DNA of 39,620 nucleotides from Schleiferiaceae bacterium (lineage in GTDB: Bacteria > Bacteroidota > Bacteroidia > Flavobacteriales > Schleiferiaceae), in contig JAIULY010000007.1 of assembly GCA_022565875.1 (NCBI GenBank), positions 1-39,620 on the forward strand. Reading direction: 5' to 3'. Position 1 is the stretch's first letter. Each line of letters starts with the position of its first letter. Below, one piece after another: positions 14,573-24,953 of the stretch. The translations under genes and the position numbers were made by a program. Under the pieces are notes generated by a model. That model made no database searches and had not been told where the DNA came from. It saw nothing but the letters and a program-made list of their open reading frames with translations.

Positions 14573-17017
14573 TTAATCGTTCAGCACTTTTGCGTGCTGT
14601 ACTTTTTCCTCCAAGAGGCCTATTTCTATTACCTCTTTCATTTTGGTCACATAAAGGAAATTTACGCCTTCAAGATAGTCCGCTTTTATTTCTTCAATAT
14701 CCTTTCTGTTTTGTTCACAGAGAATGATGTCTTTGATGTTGGCCCGCTTGGCGGCAAGAATTTTCTCTTGAATACCTCCTACAGGTAAGACCTTACCTCT
14801 CAATGTGATTTCGCCAGTCATGGCGAGGTGATTGCGAACCTTGCGTTGGGTAAACAAGGAGGCTAAAGCCGTGAGTATTGTGATGCCGGCAGAAGGGCCA
14901 TCTTTTGGAGTAGCACCTTCTGGCACGTGAATGTACACATCCCATTTTTTGAACACTTCGTGATCGATACCAAAAGACGCTGCATGAGATTTCAAATAAG
15001 CCATGGCAATGGACGCGGACTCTTTCATCACATCGCCGAGGTTTCCGGTAACGCTCATTTTTCCGGTGCCTTTTGCCAAGCTGGATTCAATAAATAAGAT
15101 ATCGCCCCCTACAGGTGTCCAGGCCAGTCCGGTTACCACTCCTGCCACGTCATCAATTTCGTAGCGACTTGGGTCAAATCGTGAAGGGCCTAAAATTTTG
15201 CGCACATCTTCCAATGCCACACTCTTTTTAAAGGGCTGCTCCATCGCAATATTCTTAGCGGTATAGCGAATGAGCTTTGCAATGGTTTTATCTAATGTCC
15301 GGACGCCACTTTCACGGGTGTATCCCTCAATAGTAGCTTCAAGGGCGCGGTCTGTAATGCTAAATTGTTTTTTGAGCACCCCATGCTCTTTTAGTTGTTT
15401 GGGAATGAGGTGGTGTTTTGCAATGGCCACTTTTTCTTGCAAGGTGTACCCATTCACTTCGATAATCTCCATGCGGTCGCGAAGCGGGGGTTGAATGGAG
15501 CTCAAATTATTTGCGGTGGCAATGAAAAGCACTTTGCTCAAATCGTAACCCAATTCCAGAAAATTGTCGTTGAAGCTGTGGTTTTGCTCCGGATCCAGCA
15601 CCTCCAGCAACGCAGAAGACGGATCGCCGCCGCGATCATAGGACAACTTATCGATTTCGTCTAACACAAAAACAGGGTTGGAGGTCTCTGCTTTCTTCAA
15701 ATTTTGCAAAATACGTCCCGGCATGGCGCCGATATAGGTTTTGCGGTGTCCGCGAATTTCGGCTTCATCGCGCAAACCTCCTAAGGACATGCGCACGTAT
15801 TTGCGCCCCAAGGCTTCGGCAATGGATTTGCCGAGCGATGTTTTTCCAACGCCTGGAGGGCCGTACAAACACAAGATAGGCGCTTTCATATCGCCTTTTA
15901 GTTTCAACACAGCGAGGTATTCCAGTACGCGCTCTTTTACTTTCTCTAGGCCGGAATGGTCGCGGTTGAGAATTTTTTCGGCGCGTTGCAAGTCAAACTT
16001 GTCTTTAGAGTAGGCACCCCAAGGCAGGTCAAGCATCAGCTCAAGGTAATTGCGCTGCACGCTAAACTCAGGAATTTGTGGATTGAGTCGTTGGAGTTTG
16101 TTGATTTCCTTTTCAAAGGCGTCGGCGATATCCTTAGGCCATTTCTTTTTTTCGCCGCGCTTGCGCATTTCCAATATTTCCGCTTCATAGCTCGACCCGC
16201 CCAATTCTTCTTGAATGGTTCGCATTTGTTGTTGCAGAAAATATTCGCGTTGCTGTTGGTCAAATTCGTTTCGAACCTTCGATTGAATTTCGTTTTTTAC
16301 CTGCAGCATCTGCATTTCTTGGTTGAGGTGACGCAATACACTTTCCCCCCTTACCGTAAGGTCTGACTCCTCCAATATTTTTTGCTTGGCCGCCACGTCG
16401 AGGTTCATGTTTGAGGTGATGAAATTCAGCAAGAAAGTATCGCTCTCAATATTTTTTACTGCAATTTGTGCTTCGGTAGGAATGGTGGGTGACTCCTCAA
16501 TAATTTGAAGCGCTAGTTCCCGAATGGTATCTACCAGCCCTTTGAAATTCTGGTTGTTTTTAGGTGGTTTTACATCCGCAAGAACGGTAACTTTACTTTT
16601 GAAATAAGGCTCTGTGGCGGTTATTTCATCGAGTTCAAAACGGTTTTTTCCCTGAATGATAACGGTGGTGTTGCCGTCAGGCATTTTAAACAACTTGATG
16701 ATTTTCGCCACGGTACCCACGCGGTATAGATCGTTTTCAGTAGGGTTATCGTCCTTTTGATTTTTTTGTGCGACCACACCAATAAGCCGGTTGCCGGCAT
16801 TGGCTTCTTGTATTAATCTGATGGATTTGTCGCGACCAGCCGTGATGGGAGCAATAACTCCGGGGAAAATCACGGTATTGCGAAGCGGAAGAATGGGGAG
16901 CTCATCAGGCATTTCACCTTCTTTGAGTTCGTTGTCTTCTTCTGTGGTAATCAACGGAATAAAATCGCCATCCTCGGGAGAAATTTGATTAAATCCGAAT
17001 CCTTCTAAATCAATCAT
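14573..17017 (-). CDS. lon: ATP-dependent protease Lon
   Basis: Lon is a cytoplasmic homo-oligomeric AAA+ serine protease that degrades misfolded and regulatory proteins. The 814-residue product is full length. The N-terminal LON domain starts at about 39 (ELPILPLRNTVIFPGV), and a coiled linker covers about 230-300. The AAA+ module has Walker A GPPGVGKT (386-393) and Walker B VFVLDEID (449-456), and is followed by the sensor/arginine-finger region. The protease domain contains the catalytic dyad Ser709 (PKDGPSAG) and Lys752 (GGIQEKILAAKR). It is a LonA type, with no membrane segment. It is a single gene with a strong terminator. The promoter region before 17017 contains a minus-strand TATTTTTG box at 17141-17134 without an obvious -33 partner. 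Confidence 0.98.
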   Translation of the reverse strand: MIDLEGFGFNQISPEDGDFIPLITTEEDNELKEGEMPDELPILPLRNTVIFPGVIAPITAGRDKSIRLIQEANAGNRLIGVVAQKNQKDDNPTENDLYRVGTVAKIIKLFKMPDGNTTVIIQGKNRFELDEITATEPYFKSKVTVLADVKPPKNNQNFKGLVDTIRELALQIIEESPTIPTEAQIAVKNIESDTFLLNFITSNMNLDVAAKQKILEESDLTVRGESVLRHLNQEMQMLQVKNEIQSKVRNEFDQQQREYFLQQQMRTIQEELGGSSYEAEILEMRKRGEKKKWPKDIADAFEKEINKLQRLNPQIPEFSVQRNYLELMLDLPWGAYSKDKFDLQRAEKILNRDHSGLEKVKERVLEYLAVLKLKGDMKAPILCLYGPPGVGKTSLGKSIAEALGRKYVRMSLGGLRDEAEIRGHRKTYIGAMPGRILQNLKKAETSNPVFVLDEIDKLSYDRGGDPSSALLEVLDPEQNHSFNDNFLELGYDLSKVLFIATANNLSSIQPPLRDRMEIIEVNGYTLQEKVAIAKHHLIPKQLKEHGVLKKQFSITDRALEATIEGYTRESGVRTLDKTIAKLIRYTAKNIAMEQPFKKSVALEDVRKILGPSRFDPSRYEIDDVAGVVTGLAWTPVGGDILFIESSLAKGTGKMSVTGNLGDVMKESASIAMAYLKSHAASFGIDHEVFKKWDVYIHVPEGATPKDGPSAGITILTALASLFTQRKVRNHLAMTGEITLRGKVLPVGGIQEKILAAKRANIKDIILCEQNRKDIEEIKADYLEGVNFLYVTKMKEVIEIGLLEEKVQHAKVLND

Positions 17018-17209
17018 GGAAAATATAGTTTATGGGTCAAATTGTCAGGTTGCCCTTTGGATTTTTAAAATAACTTTGTGAAGGGTTAGTTTGTCAATGG
17101 GTATGCCAATGGACAAATTACTGCCAGATGCTGCAAAAATACTTTTTATTGCAGTGACACCTGACAGCCCGTCAAGTTATTTTTTACAAAAACGATTAAT
17201 TTTTTTGAT

Positions 17210-17779
17210 TTGAGAGCTTTTAATATTCCCTTTTTGTGGTTGCTTTTTTTGTTAGTTGCACCGCCCAGATTCATATATGCACAAAGTAATAGTGACCTAT
17301 TGCCTCAGCTTAAGGACGGTGTACTGTTGGTGCAGTTGAACACAGAACAAAAAAAGTTGGAAAAAATGCGAGAGCGCGGTTTTTTTAAAGAGGCCACAGC
17401 ACGCGAACACGAGTTGAAACGCGAACACTATGAAATTATACAAGCGTTTACCAATGGCTTCGACTTTTGTCCAACGTACTTTTTTTATGCAGATGAGGCA
17501 GAAGACATTGTTGAAGGGAACATCAAAGAAGTTATTCGCGATGAAAACCTTCAGCTTGTAGCTATTGATCCGCATTTTTTCCTTATCGCTCGATTTGGCT
17601 ACACCCCCGACCGCGGCCTCCCCGGTTTATTGGTTTACAACCAAAACCTAGACTATCTCGAAAGTGATTTCCCCGGATTTGCAGCAAAAAACATTATACC
17701 CATCCTTGCTGTTCGGTCAAAAATTAAGATGGTGGAGTTGCTCAACAAAAAAATGCACGCGGCATATAGCTCTTTGTAA
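17210..17779 (+). CDS. Hypothetical exported protein
   Basis: The 189-residue product has a clear signal peptide: RAFNIPFLWLLFLLVAPPRF followed by IYAQS, with cleavage expected after the Ala. The mature part has a charged helical segment (EQKKLEKMRERGFFKEATAR), a YFFYADEAEDIVEG block and a C-terminal region with FFLIARFGYTPDRGLPGLLV. It is probably periplasmic. I recognise no family, though the look is that of a conserved Bacteroidota hypothetical. The start is TTG at 17210, chosen because no ATG or GTG precedes the signal peptide in this frame. It is divergent from lon and 118 nt upstream of the sensor kinase gene, which has its own promoter box. Confidence 0.65.
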   Translation: MRAFNIPFLWLLFLLVAPPRFIYAQSNSDLLPQLKDGVLLVQLNTEQKKLEKMRERGFFKEATAREHELKREHYEIIQAFTNGFDFCPTYFFYADEAEDIVEGNIKEVIRDENLQLVAIDPHFFLIARFGYTPDRGLPGLLVYNQNLDYLESDFPGFAAKNIIPILAVRSKIKMVELLNKKMHAAYSSL

Positions 17780-17864
17780 AAGCGCGTATGCATCAAAAAC
17801 ACACCGAATCTAGGTTTTTTTTGATCTGTTTTTGAAAACTCAAACAAAAACAACTGTCAAACAG

Positions 17865-17872
17865 TACTTTTG
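17865..17872 (+). promoter_or_regulatory. -7 box of the sensor-kinase gene
   Basis: TACTTTTG matches TAnnTTTG exactly and lies 25 nt before the ATG at 17898. There is no clear TTG at the expected -33 distance, so the promoter may be weak or activated. Confidence 0.45.
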
Positions 17873-17897
17873 ACAAACAATACTTTTTCCCTTAACA

Positions 17898-20800
17898 ATG
17901 ACAAAAGCGCTCACGTTTCTTTTATGCTTTGCTGTAAGTGTAGCAAGTGGGCAATTTGTGGAACCGTTTTTTAAAAATTATAACCTCAGAGATGGCCTGC
18001 CAGCAGATGAAGTGTACGCTAGCGCAGTAGATCGCGATGGATATATGTGGTTTGGCACGACGCTTGGCCTTTCGCGTTTTGACGGGTATTCATTTTTAAA
18101 CTATCAAAAGGGGGACGGGAAAAGTGGTATGGCCAGTAATTTTGTTGACAATATGGCCATTGCCCATGACGGAAAGATTTGGATAGGGTACTTTGACGGC
18201 GGACTCGATTTATTTGACCCTACAACAGGAAATGTTGTTTTTCATTTGGACAAAAAATCGGCTAAGGCTCCCCTTGCGGACAATAGAATTATTAGCCTCT
18301 ATCCAGAGGGAGACTCCTTGCTGTTTATTGGGATGGGCAACTTTTCTTTTGCGGTGTTACACCTCAAGGATACCACCCTTTCAACCATAAAAATCACCCC
18401 CAATGGGCAGGAATTTGACCGGATGCTGCAATTGGTTACACAAATAGCACCAACAGCAGAGGGTGATTTTTGGATGACTACAGGGGCGGGACTTATCTTT
18501 TGGAACCGCAAAGACCATACGTTTTCGCAATACACGTATACTACTGATAAACCCTATAGTGCCACCACGTCATTATTGCTTGACGGCGATTCCGGTATTT
18601 ATGTAAGTACTTGGGGCGGTGGCCTGCTATATTTTAATGTGAACTCCACCACCTGGGAAAATTACCTACATGGGGACGCCAACACCAATATGCCAGCCAA
18701 CATCTTTCGAAAACTGGCCCGAAAATCCAAAACTGAAATTTGGGTACTTTCGCGACAAGAAGGGTTGGGCGTTTTTGATCAAACCACCAAAAAATTTGCT
18801 TTCCCCAACCCTGACCCGTTGGATCCAAACGCTCAGTTGAGCGCGTGGTATGCTGATATGACCATAGATGCTTTGGGTGGTGTTTGGACAACCCACAATA
18901 GAGGTATCAGCGCGTTTCACGAGCAAAATCAATTCGTTGAAAAGTTAACCTTTCCTCCAGACCATCCCAATCAAGAAATGGGAAACATTCCCATTTGCAG
19001 TTGCCGAGAGGGCAACTATTTGTGGTTTGGCCGCAAAACCTCGGATTACTTGCTGCGACTAAACACACAAACTCGTCTTTTTGACACCCCATGCGCACTG
19101 CCGTCAAACACAGCTGTTCACGTCATTATTCCGCACCAATCGGGTTTTTTCTTGGGCTCATCAAATAAAGGATTACTTTGGGTAGCAGACCCTTTGGCCA
19201 ATAATGCAACAGCCGAACCCATCAGCGAGGCACTCTCTCAAATGAATATTTACAACGGCTTTATACACCCCAATGGCGAGTTGTTTTTGGCGACATTTAA
19301 TCACGGTCTTGTTAGGTATAATATTGAAAAACAAACGTTTAAACAGTATTTCCCAGAAAGTGTTGGCGTTTATGATGACCTTATACCAAAGTCGGTTTTC
19401 AATTGCATAGCCGACCCTACAGGAGATGTATGGAGTTGTTCCTCCAATGGGCTGATGCGCCTCCGTATAAACGGTGATGTTTTTGAGTCATTTAATCAAA
19501 CCAACGACGCACTGGTGAACGCGATTCAACCGATTCGAAATATAGCGACCAACGCAAAAGGTAAGATTCTTCTCCTTTCAGAATCTGATGGAGTTTTTGT
19601 GTTTGAGCCGGGTCAGCCCTTAAAAGTGCAAGCCAGGTACAACACGGAAAATTACCTTGAGTCAACGATTAACTATACATTGTCCACCACACGCAACAAC
19701 GAGCTTATTGTAGGTAGCCCGTTGGGCATTCAGGTTTTTGATACTGACAATGAAAAGAATTACTTGCTCAATTACAAAAATGGACTTAGAGCCAGAGAAG
19801 GCGTGTTGAGGGTTCTTGTTGACGGCAATCAATTTTACTTACCAGAATCCGGAAAATTGTATTGTGTTTCGTTACCGCGTTTAAACAAACGAGGCTTGAT
19901 CAAATCTCGAGTTGTTGTTTCTGAGGTTCAAAAGTTGAACGGCGAGCCTTTACCGTATGCTCCTACAGCCAGAATTGTGTTACCCCATAAAGAGAATGCG
20001 GTCAATATATTTTTAACCAGTTTGTATTACCCCAACCCCGAAGATGTTCAATTTGCTTATGCACTAAGAGAAAATGGCGAAAACTGGCAGGTGATAAAAG
20101 GCAATCGACTCACATTAGTGAATTTGGAGAGCAATGATTATCCGTTGTGGGTAAAAGCGAGGCAACCCGATGGCTCTTGGACAAAGCCCCAGCTCCTTTT
20201 AGAGTTTGCTGTGCTACCCCCGTTTTACAAAACCTGGTGGTTTCGATTGGGAGTATTTTTATCCCTCTTTACCATAGGCTATATCATCTACAATCAGCGT
20301 GTTTCCTATTTATTGAAAACCAAACAAGTTGAGGCTGTTTACGAAAAGCAATTGGCCGTAGCCAAGCTTGAAGGCTTGCGAGCACAGATGAACCCACACT
20401 TTTTGTTTAACAGCCTCAACTCGATAAACTTTTTCATTCTCAAGGGAAAAATAGAGGAAGCAAGCGGCTATTTAGTCATGTTTTCCAAACTGTTACGCCG
20501 TGTTTTGTCCAACTCGCGAAGTGAAACTGTAGCATTGGCCGATGAAATAGAAGTCATCCGGTTGTACTGCGCATTGGAGGCCCTGCGGTTTGGGAAAAAG
20601 TTTGATTACCATTTTTCCATCGAGGAAGCCATTGCGACAGAAATGATACAAATTCCACCAATGATTATTCAGCCCTTTGTGGAAAATGCCATTTGGCACG
20701 GATTGCTTCACAAGGAAACAGGTGATAGAACGCTAGAAATTAGTGTTTTGAAAGATGGTCTAGATGTTTTAATTCACATCAATGACAATGGAATTGGTCG

Positions 20801-21002
20801 CAGAGCAGCACAGGCCTTAAAACAACGTGCTGTAAAAAAGCACAATTCCTTTGGTTTGAAAATAACAGAGGAGCGCTTCAAGTGGTTTCAGCTTTCGCAC
20901 AATCAAAAAATCAATTTTGAAATTGTAGATTTGGAGGATGCCGAAACCCAACAACCCAACGGTACTCGCGTAATTATTCGATTGTTCAACGCTAATAAAT
21001 AA
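17898..21002 (+). CDS. LytS-type sensor histidine kinase with two-component propeller domain
   Basis: The 1034-residue inner-membrane sensor begins with a signal-like N-terminus (ALTFLLCFAVSVASGQ). A periplasmic seven-bladed propeller region follows, with Reg_prop repeats (DGLPADEVYASAVDRDGYMW, WFGTTLGLSRFDG, WTTHNRGISAF), and a Y_Y_Y-like Ig domain (about 690-770). One transmembrane helix spans about 780-798. A coiled coil leads to the His_kinase domain with the phosphorylated His834 in QMNPHFLFNSLNS. The ATPase domain shows the N-box VENAIWHGLLH (about 928-938) and HINDNGIG (about 962). Kinases of this kind sense small ligands or carbohydrates, but the ligand here is unknown. The cognate LytTR regulator starts 5 nt downstream. 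Unlike the SusC/D-linked hybrid kinases, it carries no fused receiver or AraC domain. Confidence 0.93.
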   Translation: MTKALTFLLCFAVSVASGQFVEPFFKNYNLRDGLPADEVYASAVDRDGYMWFGTTLGLSRFDGYSFLNYQKGDGKSGMASNFVDNMAIAHDGKIWIGYFDGGLDLFDPTTGNVVFHLDKKSAKAPLADNRIISLYPEGDSLLFIGMGNFSFAVLHLKDTTLSTIKITPNGQEFDRMLQLVTQIAPTAEGDFWMTTGAGLIFWNRKDHTFSQYTYTTDKPYSATTSLLLDGDSGIYVSTWGGGLLYFNVNSTTWENYLHGDANTNMPANIFRKLARKSKTEIWVLSRQEGLGVFDQTTKKFAFPNPDPLDPNAQLSAWYADMTIDALGGVWTTHNRGISAFHEQNQFVEKLTFPPDHPNQEMGNIPICSCREGNYLWFGRKTSDYLLRLNTQTRLFDTPCALPSNTAVHVIIPHQSGFFLGSSNKGLLWVADPLANNATAEPISEALSQMNIYNGFIHPNGELFLATFNHGLVRYNIEKQTFKQYFPESVGVYDDLIPKSVFNCIADPTGDVWSCSSNGLMRLRINGDVFESFNQTNDALVNAIQPIRNIATNAKGKILLLSESDGVFVFEPGQPLKVQARYNTENYLESTINYTLSTTRNNELIVGSPLGIQVFDTDNEKNYLLNYKNGLRAREGVLRVLVDGNQFYLPESGKLYCVSLPRLNKRGLIKSRVVVSEVQKLNGEPLPYAPTARIVLPHKENAVNIFLTSLYYPNPEDVQFAYALRENGENWQVIKGNRLTLVNLESNDYPLWVKARQPDGSWTKPQLLLEFAVLPPFYKTWWFRLGVFLSLFTIGYIIYNQRVSYLLKTKQVEAVYEKQLAVAKLEGLRAQMNPHFLFNSLNSINFFILKGKIEEASGYLVMFSKLLRRVLSNSRSETVALADEIEVIRLYCALEALRFGKKFDYHFSIEEAIATEMIQIPPMIIQPFVENAIWHGLLHKETGDRTLEISVLKDGLDVLIHINDNGIGRRAAQALKQRAVKKHNSFGLKITEERFKWFQLSHNQKINFEIVDLEDAETQQPNGTRVIIRLFNANK

Positions 21003-21007
21003 TCGCC

Positions 21008-21772
21008 ATGAAAGAGAAACTACAAGCTATAATTATTGATGACGAAGCCATAGCAGGCGAAAGCTTAGAATTGCTCATCCAACGTCACACACCCGATATA
21101 ACCGTGCTAGAGGTCTTTCAATCAGGTGAGCTAGCAAAAACTTACCTCGATGAGCATCCAATAGATTTGGTCTTTTTGGACATAGAGATGCCGCGGATGA
21201 ACGGATTTCAGTTTTTAGAACAATGGGATGCTCCGCCCTTTGAAGTGATTTTTACAACAGCATACGACGAGTTTGCCGTTTCAGCATTTCGGGTAAGCGC
21301 CTTTGATTACCTATTGAAGCCTATAGATAAAGAGGTGTTAATAGAAAGCGTGCAGCGGTTGATCAACGCCAAAACTACAGGAATGACAAAAGAACAATTG
21401 TTGTTTTTGCGCGAAATGCTCAATCAGCGCGACAGGCAAGATCAACGCGTCCCCATTCCTGTGAATGACGGGGTTTTGTTTGAGTGCGTATCCAACATCA
21501 TCCGCTGCGAGGGCGACGCCGGGTATACACGAATCTTCATCAAAGGAGAACCCACGGTTATGTTGTCCAAGACATTGAAAGAGGTGGAACACCAGTACTT
21601 CAAAGACTGCGGGTTTGTTCGTGTGCACCAATCGCATTTGGTAAATCCCTTGTATCTCAAAAAGTACATCAAAAAAGATGGCGGCTATTTGGTTTTAATG
21701 GACGGCACAACCGTTCCCGTGTCGCGGCGCAAAAAGGACGATTTCTTGGGGCACTTCAAAAACCAGAGCTAA
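21008..21772 (+). CDS. LytTR-family response regulator, partner of the propeller kinase
   Basis: The 254-residue protein has a receiver domain with D11/D12, phosphoacceptor D58 (VFLDIEMPRMNGF), FTTAYDEFA and LLKPIDKE. The C-terminal LytTR DNA-binding domain (about 148-252) has NIIRCEGDAGYTRIF, FVRVHQSHLVNPLYLKKY and DGTTVPVSRRKKDD. It lies 5 nt after the kinase gene, so the pair form a complete two-component system. It is similar in length and layout to the orphan regulator at 11472-12236, which suggests paralogy. Its stop codon overlaps that of the convergent methyltransferase gene. Confidence 0.95.
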   Translation: MKEKLQAIIIDDEAIAGESLELLIQRHTPDITVLEVFQSGELAKTYLDEHPIDLVFLDIEMPRMNGFQFLEQWDAPPFEVIFTTAYDEFAVSAFRVSAFDYLLKPIDKEVLIESVQRLINAKTTGMTKEQLLFLREMLNQRDRQDQRVPIPVNDGVLFECVSNIIRCEGDAGYTRIFIKGEPTVMLSKTLKEVEHQYFKDCGFVRVHQSHLVNPLYLKKYIKKDGGYLVLMDGTTVPVSRRKKDDFLGHFKNQS

Positions 21773-22299
21773 GGCAAGTACTTTTTGCCCAATTCCCAAA
21801 GCACCATACCTGCGGAGACGGCCACATTGAACGAATGTTTGGTGCCAAGCATGGGTATTTCAATGGCCGCATCAGCTGCTTGAAGCCAATTTCCAGAAAC
21901 CCCTTTTACCTCGTGGCCGAAAACCACAGCCAACTTCTGTTCCGGGTTGTGTTGGAATTGGTCTAATGGTATGGCGGCATCCATTTGTTCGATGAGCACA
22001 ATGGTGTACCCGTTATTGCGCAAGTATTGAATGGCGTCAACATCCTGTTCAAAGAACTGCCAAGCAACGGATTGTGTGGCGCCGAGAGCGGTTTTGTCAA
22101 TTTCTTTGTTTGGCGGTGTTGCCGATATCCCCACGAGCAACATTTCTTGAATTAAAAACGCATCGGCGGTGCGGAAGATAGAGCCCACATTGTGCAGGCT
22201 ACGCACATGGTCTAAAACAACAATGATGGGTGTTTTTTGTGTTTTTTGAAAAACAGCCACATCAATTCTTTTTAACTCACTATTCAGTAATTTCCGCAT
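21769..22299 (-). CDS. SpoU/TrmH-family RNA 2'-O-methyltransferase
   Basis: The 176-residue SPOUT-fold enzyme transfers a methyl group from S-adenosylmethionine to ribose 2'-OH of tRNA or rRNA. Motif 1 is NVGSIFRTADAF (37-48, catalytic Arg43). Motif 2 is AVVFGHEVKGVS (124-135), where FGHE replaces the more usual FGxE. Motif 3 is IEIPM...SFNVAVSAGMVLWE (146-169). Its small size without an N-terminal RNA-binding extension fits TrmH-like or TrmL-like proteins, so the target nucleotide cannot be named. It is divergent from mutS with only a few tens of bases between the starts, and its stop overlaps the convergent LytTR stop by 4 bp. Confidence 0.88.
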   Translation of the reverse strand: MRKLLNSELKRIDVAVFQKTQKTPIIVVLDHVRSLHNVGSIFRTADAFLIQEMLLVGISATPPNKEIDKTALGATQSVAWQFFEQDVDAIQYLRNNGYTIVLIEQMDAAIPLDQFQHNPEQKLAVVFGHEVKGVSGNWLQAADAAIEIPMLGTKHSFNVAVSAGMVLWELGKKYLP

Positions 22300-22341
22300 G
22301 GGTGATTGTATCTTAGCATTTTCAAATTAAAACAAAATATT

Positions 22342-24936
22342 TTGGCTGGCAAGAGTTCAGAAACCCCATTGATGAAGCAATATTACAGCATTAAAGCGAA
22401 ACATCCGAGCGCTTTATTGCTCTTTCGCGTAGGCGATTTTTACGAAACGTTCGGGGAAGACGCGATAAAAACTGCGCGCATTTTGGGTATTGTGCTGACC
22501 AAGCGCGCCAATGGTGCTGCATCTTCGGTCGAATTAGCGGGTTTCCCACATCATGCACTGGAAAATTATTTACCCAAATTGGTGCGAGCCGGCCAACGTG
22601 TAGCTATTTGTGATCAGTTAGAAGACCCTAAGCTCACCAAAACCATTGTCAAAAGAGGGGTAACAGAACTGGTAACCCCCGGAGTTACCTTTAGTGATCA
22701 CATTCTCAACAGCAAAAACAACAACTTCTTGGCCGCAGTAGCCTTTGATAAAGACTCCAATGGCGTTGCCTTTGTAGATATCAGCACCGGAGAGTTCTTT
22801 TGTGCAGAGGGCAGTATGGAGTATGTCGACAAATTGCTGCAAAGCTTTCAACCGAGTGAGGTGTTGTATTCTAAAAAACAAAAAAGTCAGTTTTCAGCAG
22901 AATACAAAGACCGCTGGTACAGCTTTGCTTGCGATGATTGGGTGTTTCAATACACCTATTGCTTCGAACAATTGACCGGGCACTTTCAATCGACTACGCT
23001 TAAAGGGTATGGAATGGATGGCTTTGAGCCGGGCGTAATCGCTGCAGGTGCAATTTTGCATTATTTAAAAGACACACAGCACAACAAACTGCAACACATT
23101 ACGGGTATTTCGCGCATTCACGATCAAGATTTTGTTTGGATGGATCGCTTTACCATTCGCAATTTAGAACTTTTTCATACCACGGTACCAGGCGGAACGA
23201 GTTTGTGTGATGTGTTGGACAACACCCAATCGCCGATGGGTGCGCGCCTGTTGAAACGCTGGTTGGCTATGCCGTTGAAAGACAAAAACCTCATTGAGAC
23301 GCGTTTGAGTATCGTGTCGTTTTTTGTGAAACAACCCGATCAGCAACAGCAAATAGCAGAAACCATTGGCGGGATTTACGACCTAGAGCGTTTGGTGAGT
23401 AAAATTGCAGCCGCCCGGATCCAACCGCGTGAGCTCAAACAATTGCAAAATGGGTTGCAAGCAGTAAAAAAGATTAAAGACCAACTGGCCAACACCGACC
23501 ATTCGGCGCTACAACTTTTGGGCAGCGACCTCGACCCTTGCGATGAGTTGCACAACAAAATTGAACAGGCGATAGAAAACGAGCCAGCCGCACTGATTTC
23601 TAAAGGAGGGGTCATCAAAAAAGGTTTTGATGAGGCGTTAGACGAACTGCGCAATTTGGTGCAGAATGGCAAAGACATTTTATTGGGCATTCAACAAAGA
23701 GAGGCCGAAAGAACAGGCATTCCCAGCTTGAAATTGGCGTTTAACAATGTTTTTGGTTACTACCTAGAAGTGCGGAATACACACAAAGACAAAGTGCCCG
23801 ACGATTGGATACGCAAGCAAACCCTAGTGAATGCAGAGCGATACATCACAGAGGAGCTAAAAGTGTATGAGCAAAAAATCCTTACCGCAGAAGACGAAAT
23901 ACTAGGAATAGAAACCAAGCTGTATGAAGCGCTTGTTGTAGCGGCACAGGAGCACATTAAAACCTTGCAGCGCAATGCGCAACTCATTGCGAGATTGGAC
24001 TGTCTAAGTGGTTTTGCGGCCAATGCATTACAGCACAATTACTGCAAGCCCATATTGACAACCGGCAGCAAACTGGAAATAACCGGAGGCCGTCATCCCG
24101 TTATCGAGCTGCAATTAAACCCAGATAACCCATATGTGGCCAACGATGTGGTCATGAATCGCGAGGACCAACAGATTTTGATGATTACGGGGCCGAACAT
24201 GAGTGGTAAATCGGCGTTGTTGCGCCAAACGGCACTCATCCCTTTGATGGCTCAAATGGGGTCTTTTGTGCCGGCAGAGGCCGTAGAGATGGATATCCTA
24301 GACAAAATTTTTGTTCGCGTAGGTGCGTCGGACAACATATCGCAAGGGGAGTCGACTTTCATGGTAGAGATGAATGAAACGGCAAGTATCTTGAATAACT
24401 TGAGTGAAAATAGCTTGGTGTTGCTCGACGAAATTGGGCGGGGTACGAGTACTTATGATGGCGTGAGTATCGCTTGGGCGATTGCCGAATACATTCATGA
24501 GCATCCGGCACGGGCCAAAACACTTTTCGCCACCCATTACCACGAGTTAAACGAAATGGCAACCAGTTTTGAACGCGTTAAAAATTTTAATGTCTCCATT
24601 AAAGAAATGGACCAAGATGTAATTTTTTTAAGAAAACTCAAGGCCGGGGGAAGCGAACACAGTTTTGGAATTCACGTGGCAAAGATGGCTGGTATGCCAA
24701 AATTTGTAATTCAAAAGGCCAACACCATCCTGGCACAGTTGGAAGAAAGCCGAAAAACCACAGACGAAAAGGCGGCAAAGACAAAGAAGGCAGATGCTCA
24801 ATTGTCGTTTTTTCAATTGGACGACCCCATATTGGAGGCGATACGGGCAGATATTAAGGCGATAGATATCAACACGTTGACGCCCGTAGAGGCGTTGATG
24901 TTTTTGAATGACATCAAGAAAAAAATCGGCGTATAA
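22342..24936 (+). CDS. mutS: DNA mismatch repair protein MutS
   Basis: MutS recognises mismatches and small loops and recruits MutL. The N-terminal domain has the mismatch-contacting Phe-x-Glu in RVGDFYETFGEDA. Connector, core and clamp domains follow, then the ATPase with Walker A TGPNMSGKSALLRQ and Walker B LVLLDEIGRGTSTYDG, and the helix-turn-helix dimerisation region near residue 750. The length of about 864 residues is normal for MutS1. The frame is open from TTG at 22306, but TTG at 22342 (giving AGKSSETPLMKQYYSIKAKH) matches the family N-terminus better. ATG at 22372 is a further option that removes conserved residues. A near-absent 5' region separates it from the divergent methyltransferase gene. 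Confidence 0.96.
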   Translation: MAGKSSETPLMKQYYSIKAKHPSALLLFRVGDFYETFGEDAIKTARILGIVLTKRANGAASSVELAGFPHHALENYLPKLVRAGQRVAICDQLEDPKLTKTIVKRGVTELVTPGVTFSDHILNSKNNNFLAAVAFDKDSNGVAFVDISTGEFFCAEGSMEYVDKLLQSFQPSEVLYSKKQKSQFSAEYKDRWYSFACDDWVFQYTYCFEQLTGHFQSTTLKGYGMDGFEPGVIAAGAILHYLKDTQHNKLQHITGISRIHDQDFVWMDRFTIRNLELFHTTVPGGTSLCDVLDNTQSPMGARLLKRWLAMPLKDKNLIETRLSIVSFFVKQPDQQQQIAETIGGIYDLERLVSKIAAARIQPRELKQLQNGLQAVKKIKDQLANTDHSALQLLGSDLDPCDELHNKIEQAIENEPAALISKGGVIKKGFDEALDELRNLVQNGKDILLGIQQREAERTGIPSLKLAFNNVFGYYLEVRNTHKDKVPDDWIRKQTLVNAERYITEELKVYEQKILTAEDEILGIETKLYEALVVAAQEHIKTLQRNAQLIARLDCLSGFAANALQHNYCKPILTTGSKLEITGGRHPVIELQLNPDNPYVANDVVMNREDQQILMITGPNMSGKSALLRQTALIPLMAQMGSFVPAEAVEMDILDKIFVRVGASDNISQGESTFMVEMNETASILNNLSENSLVLLDEIGRGTSTYDGVSIAWAIAEYIHEHPARAKTLFATHYHELNEMATSFERVKNFNVSIKEMDQDVIFLRKLKAGGSEHSFGIHVAKMAGMPKFVIQKANTILAQLEESRKTTDEKAAKTKKADAQLSFFQLDDPILEAIRADIKAIDINTLTPVEALMFLNDIKKKIGV

Positions 24937-24953
24937 AAAAAGTTTAAAAAATA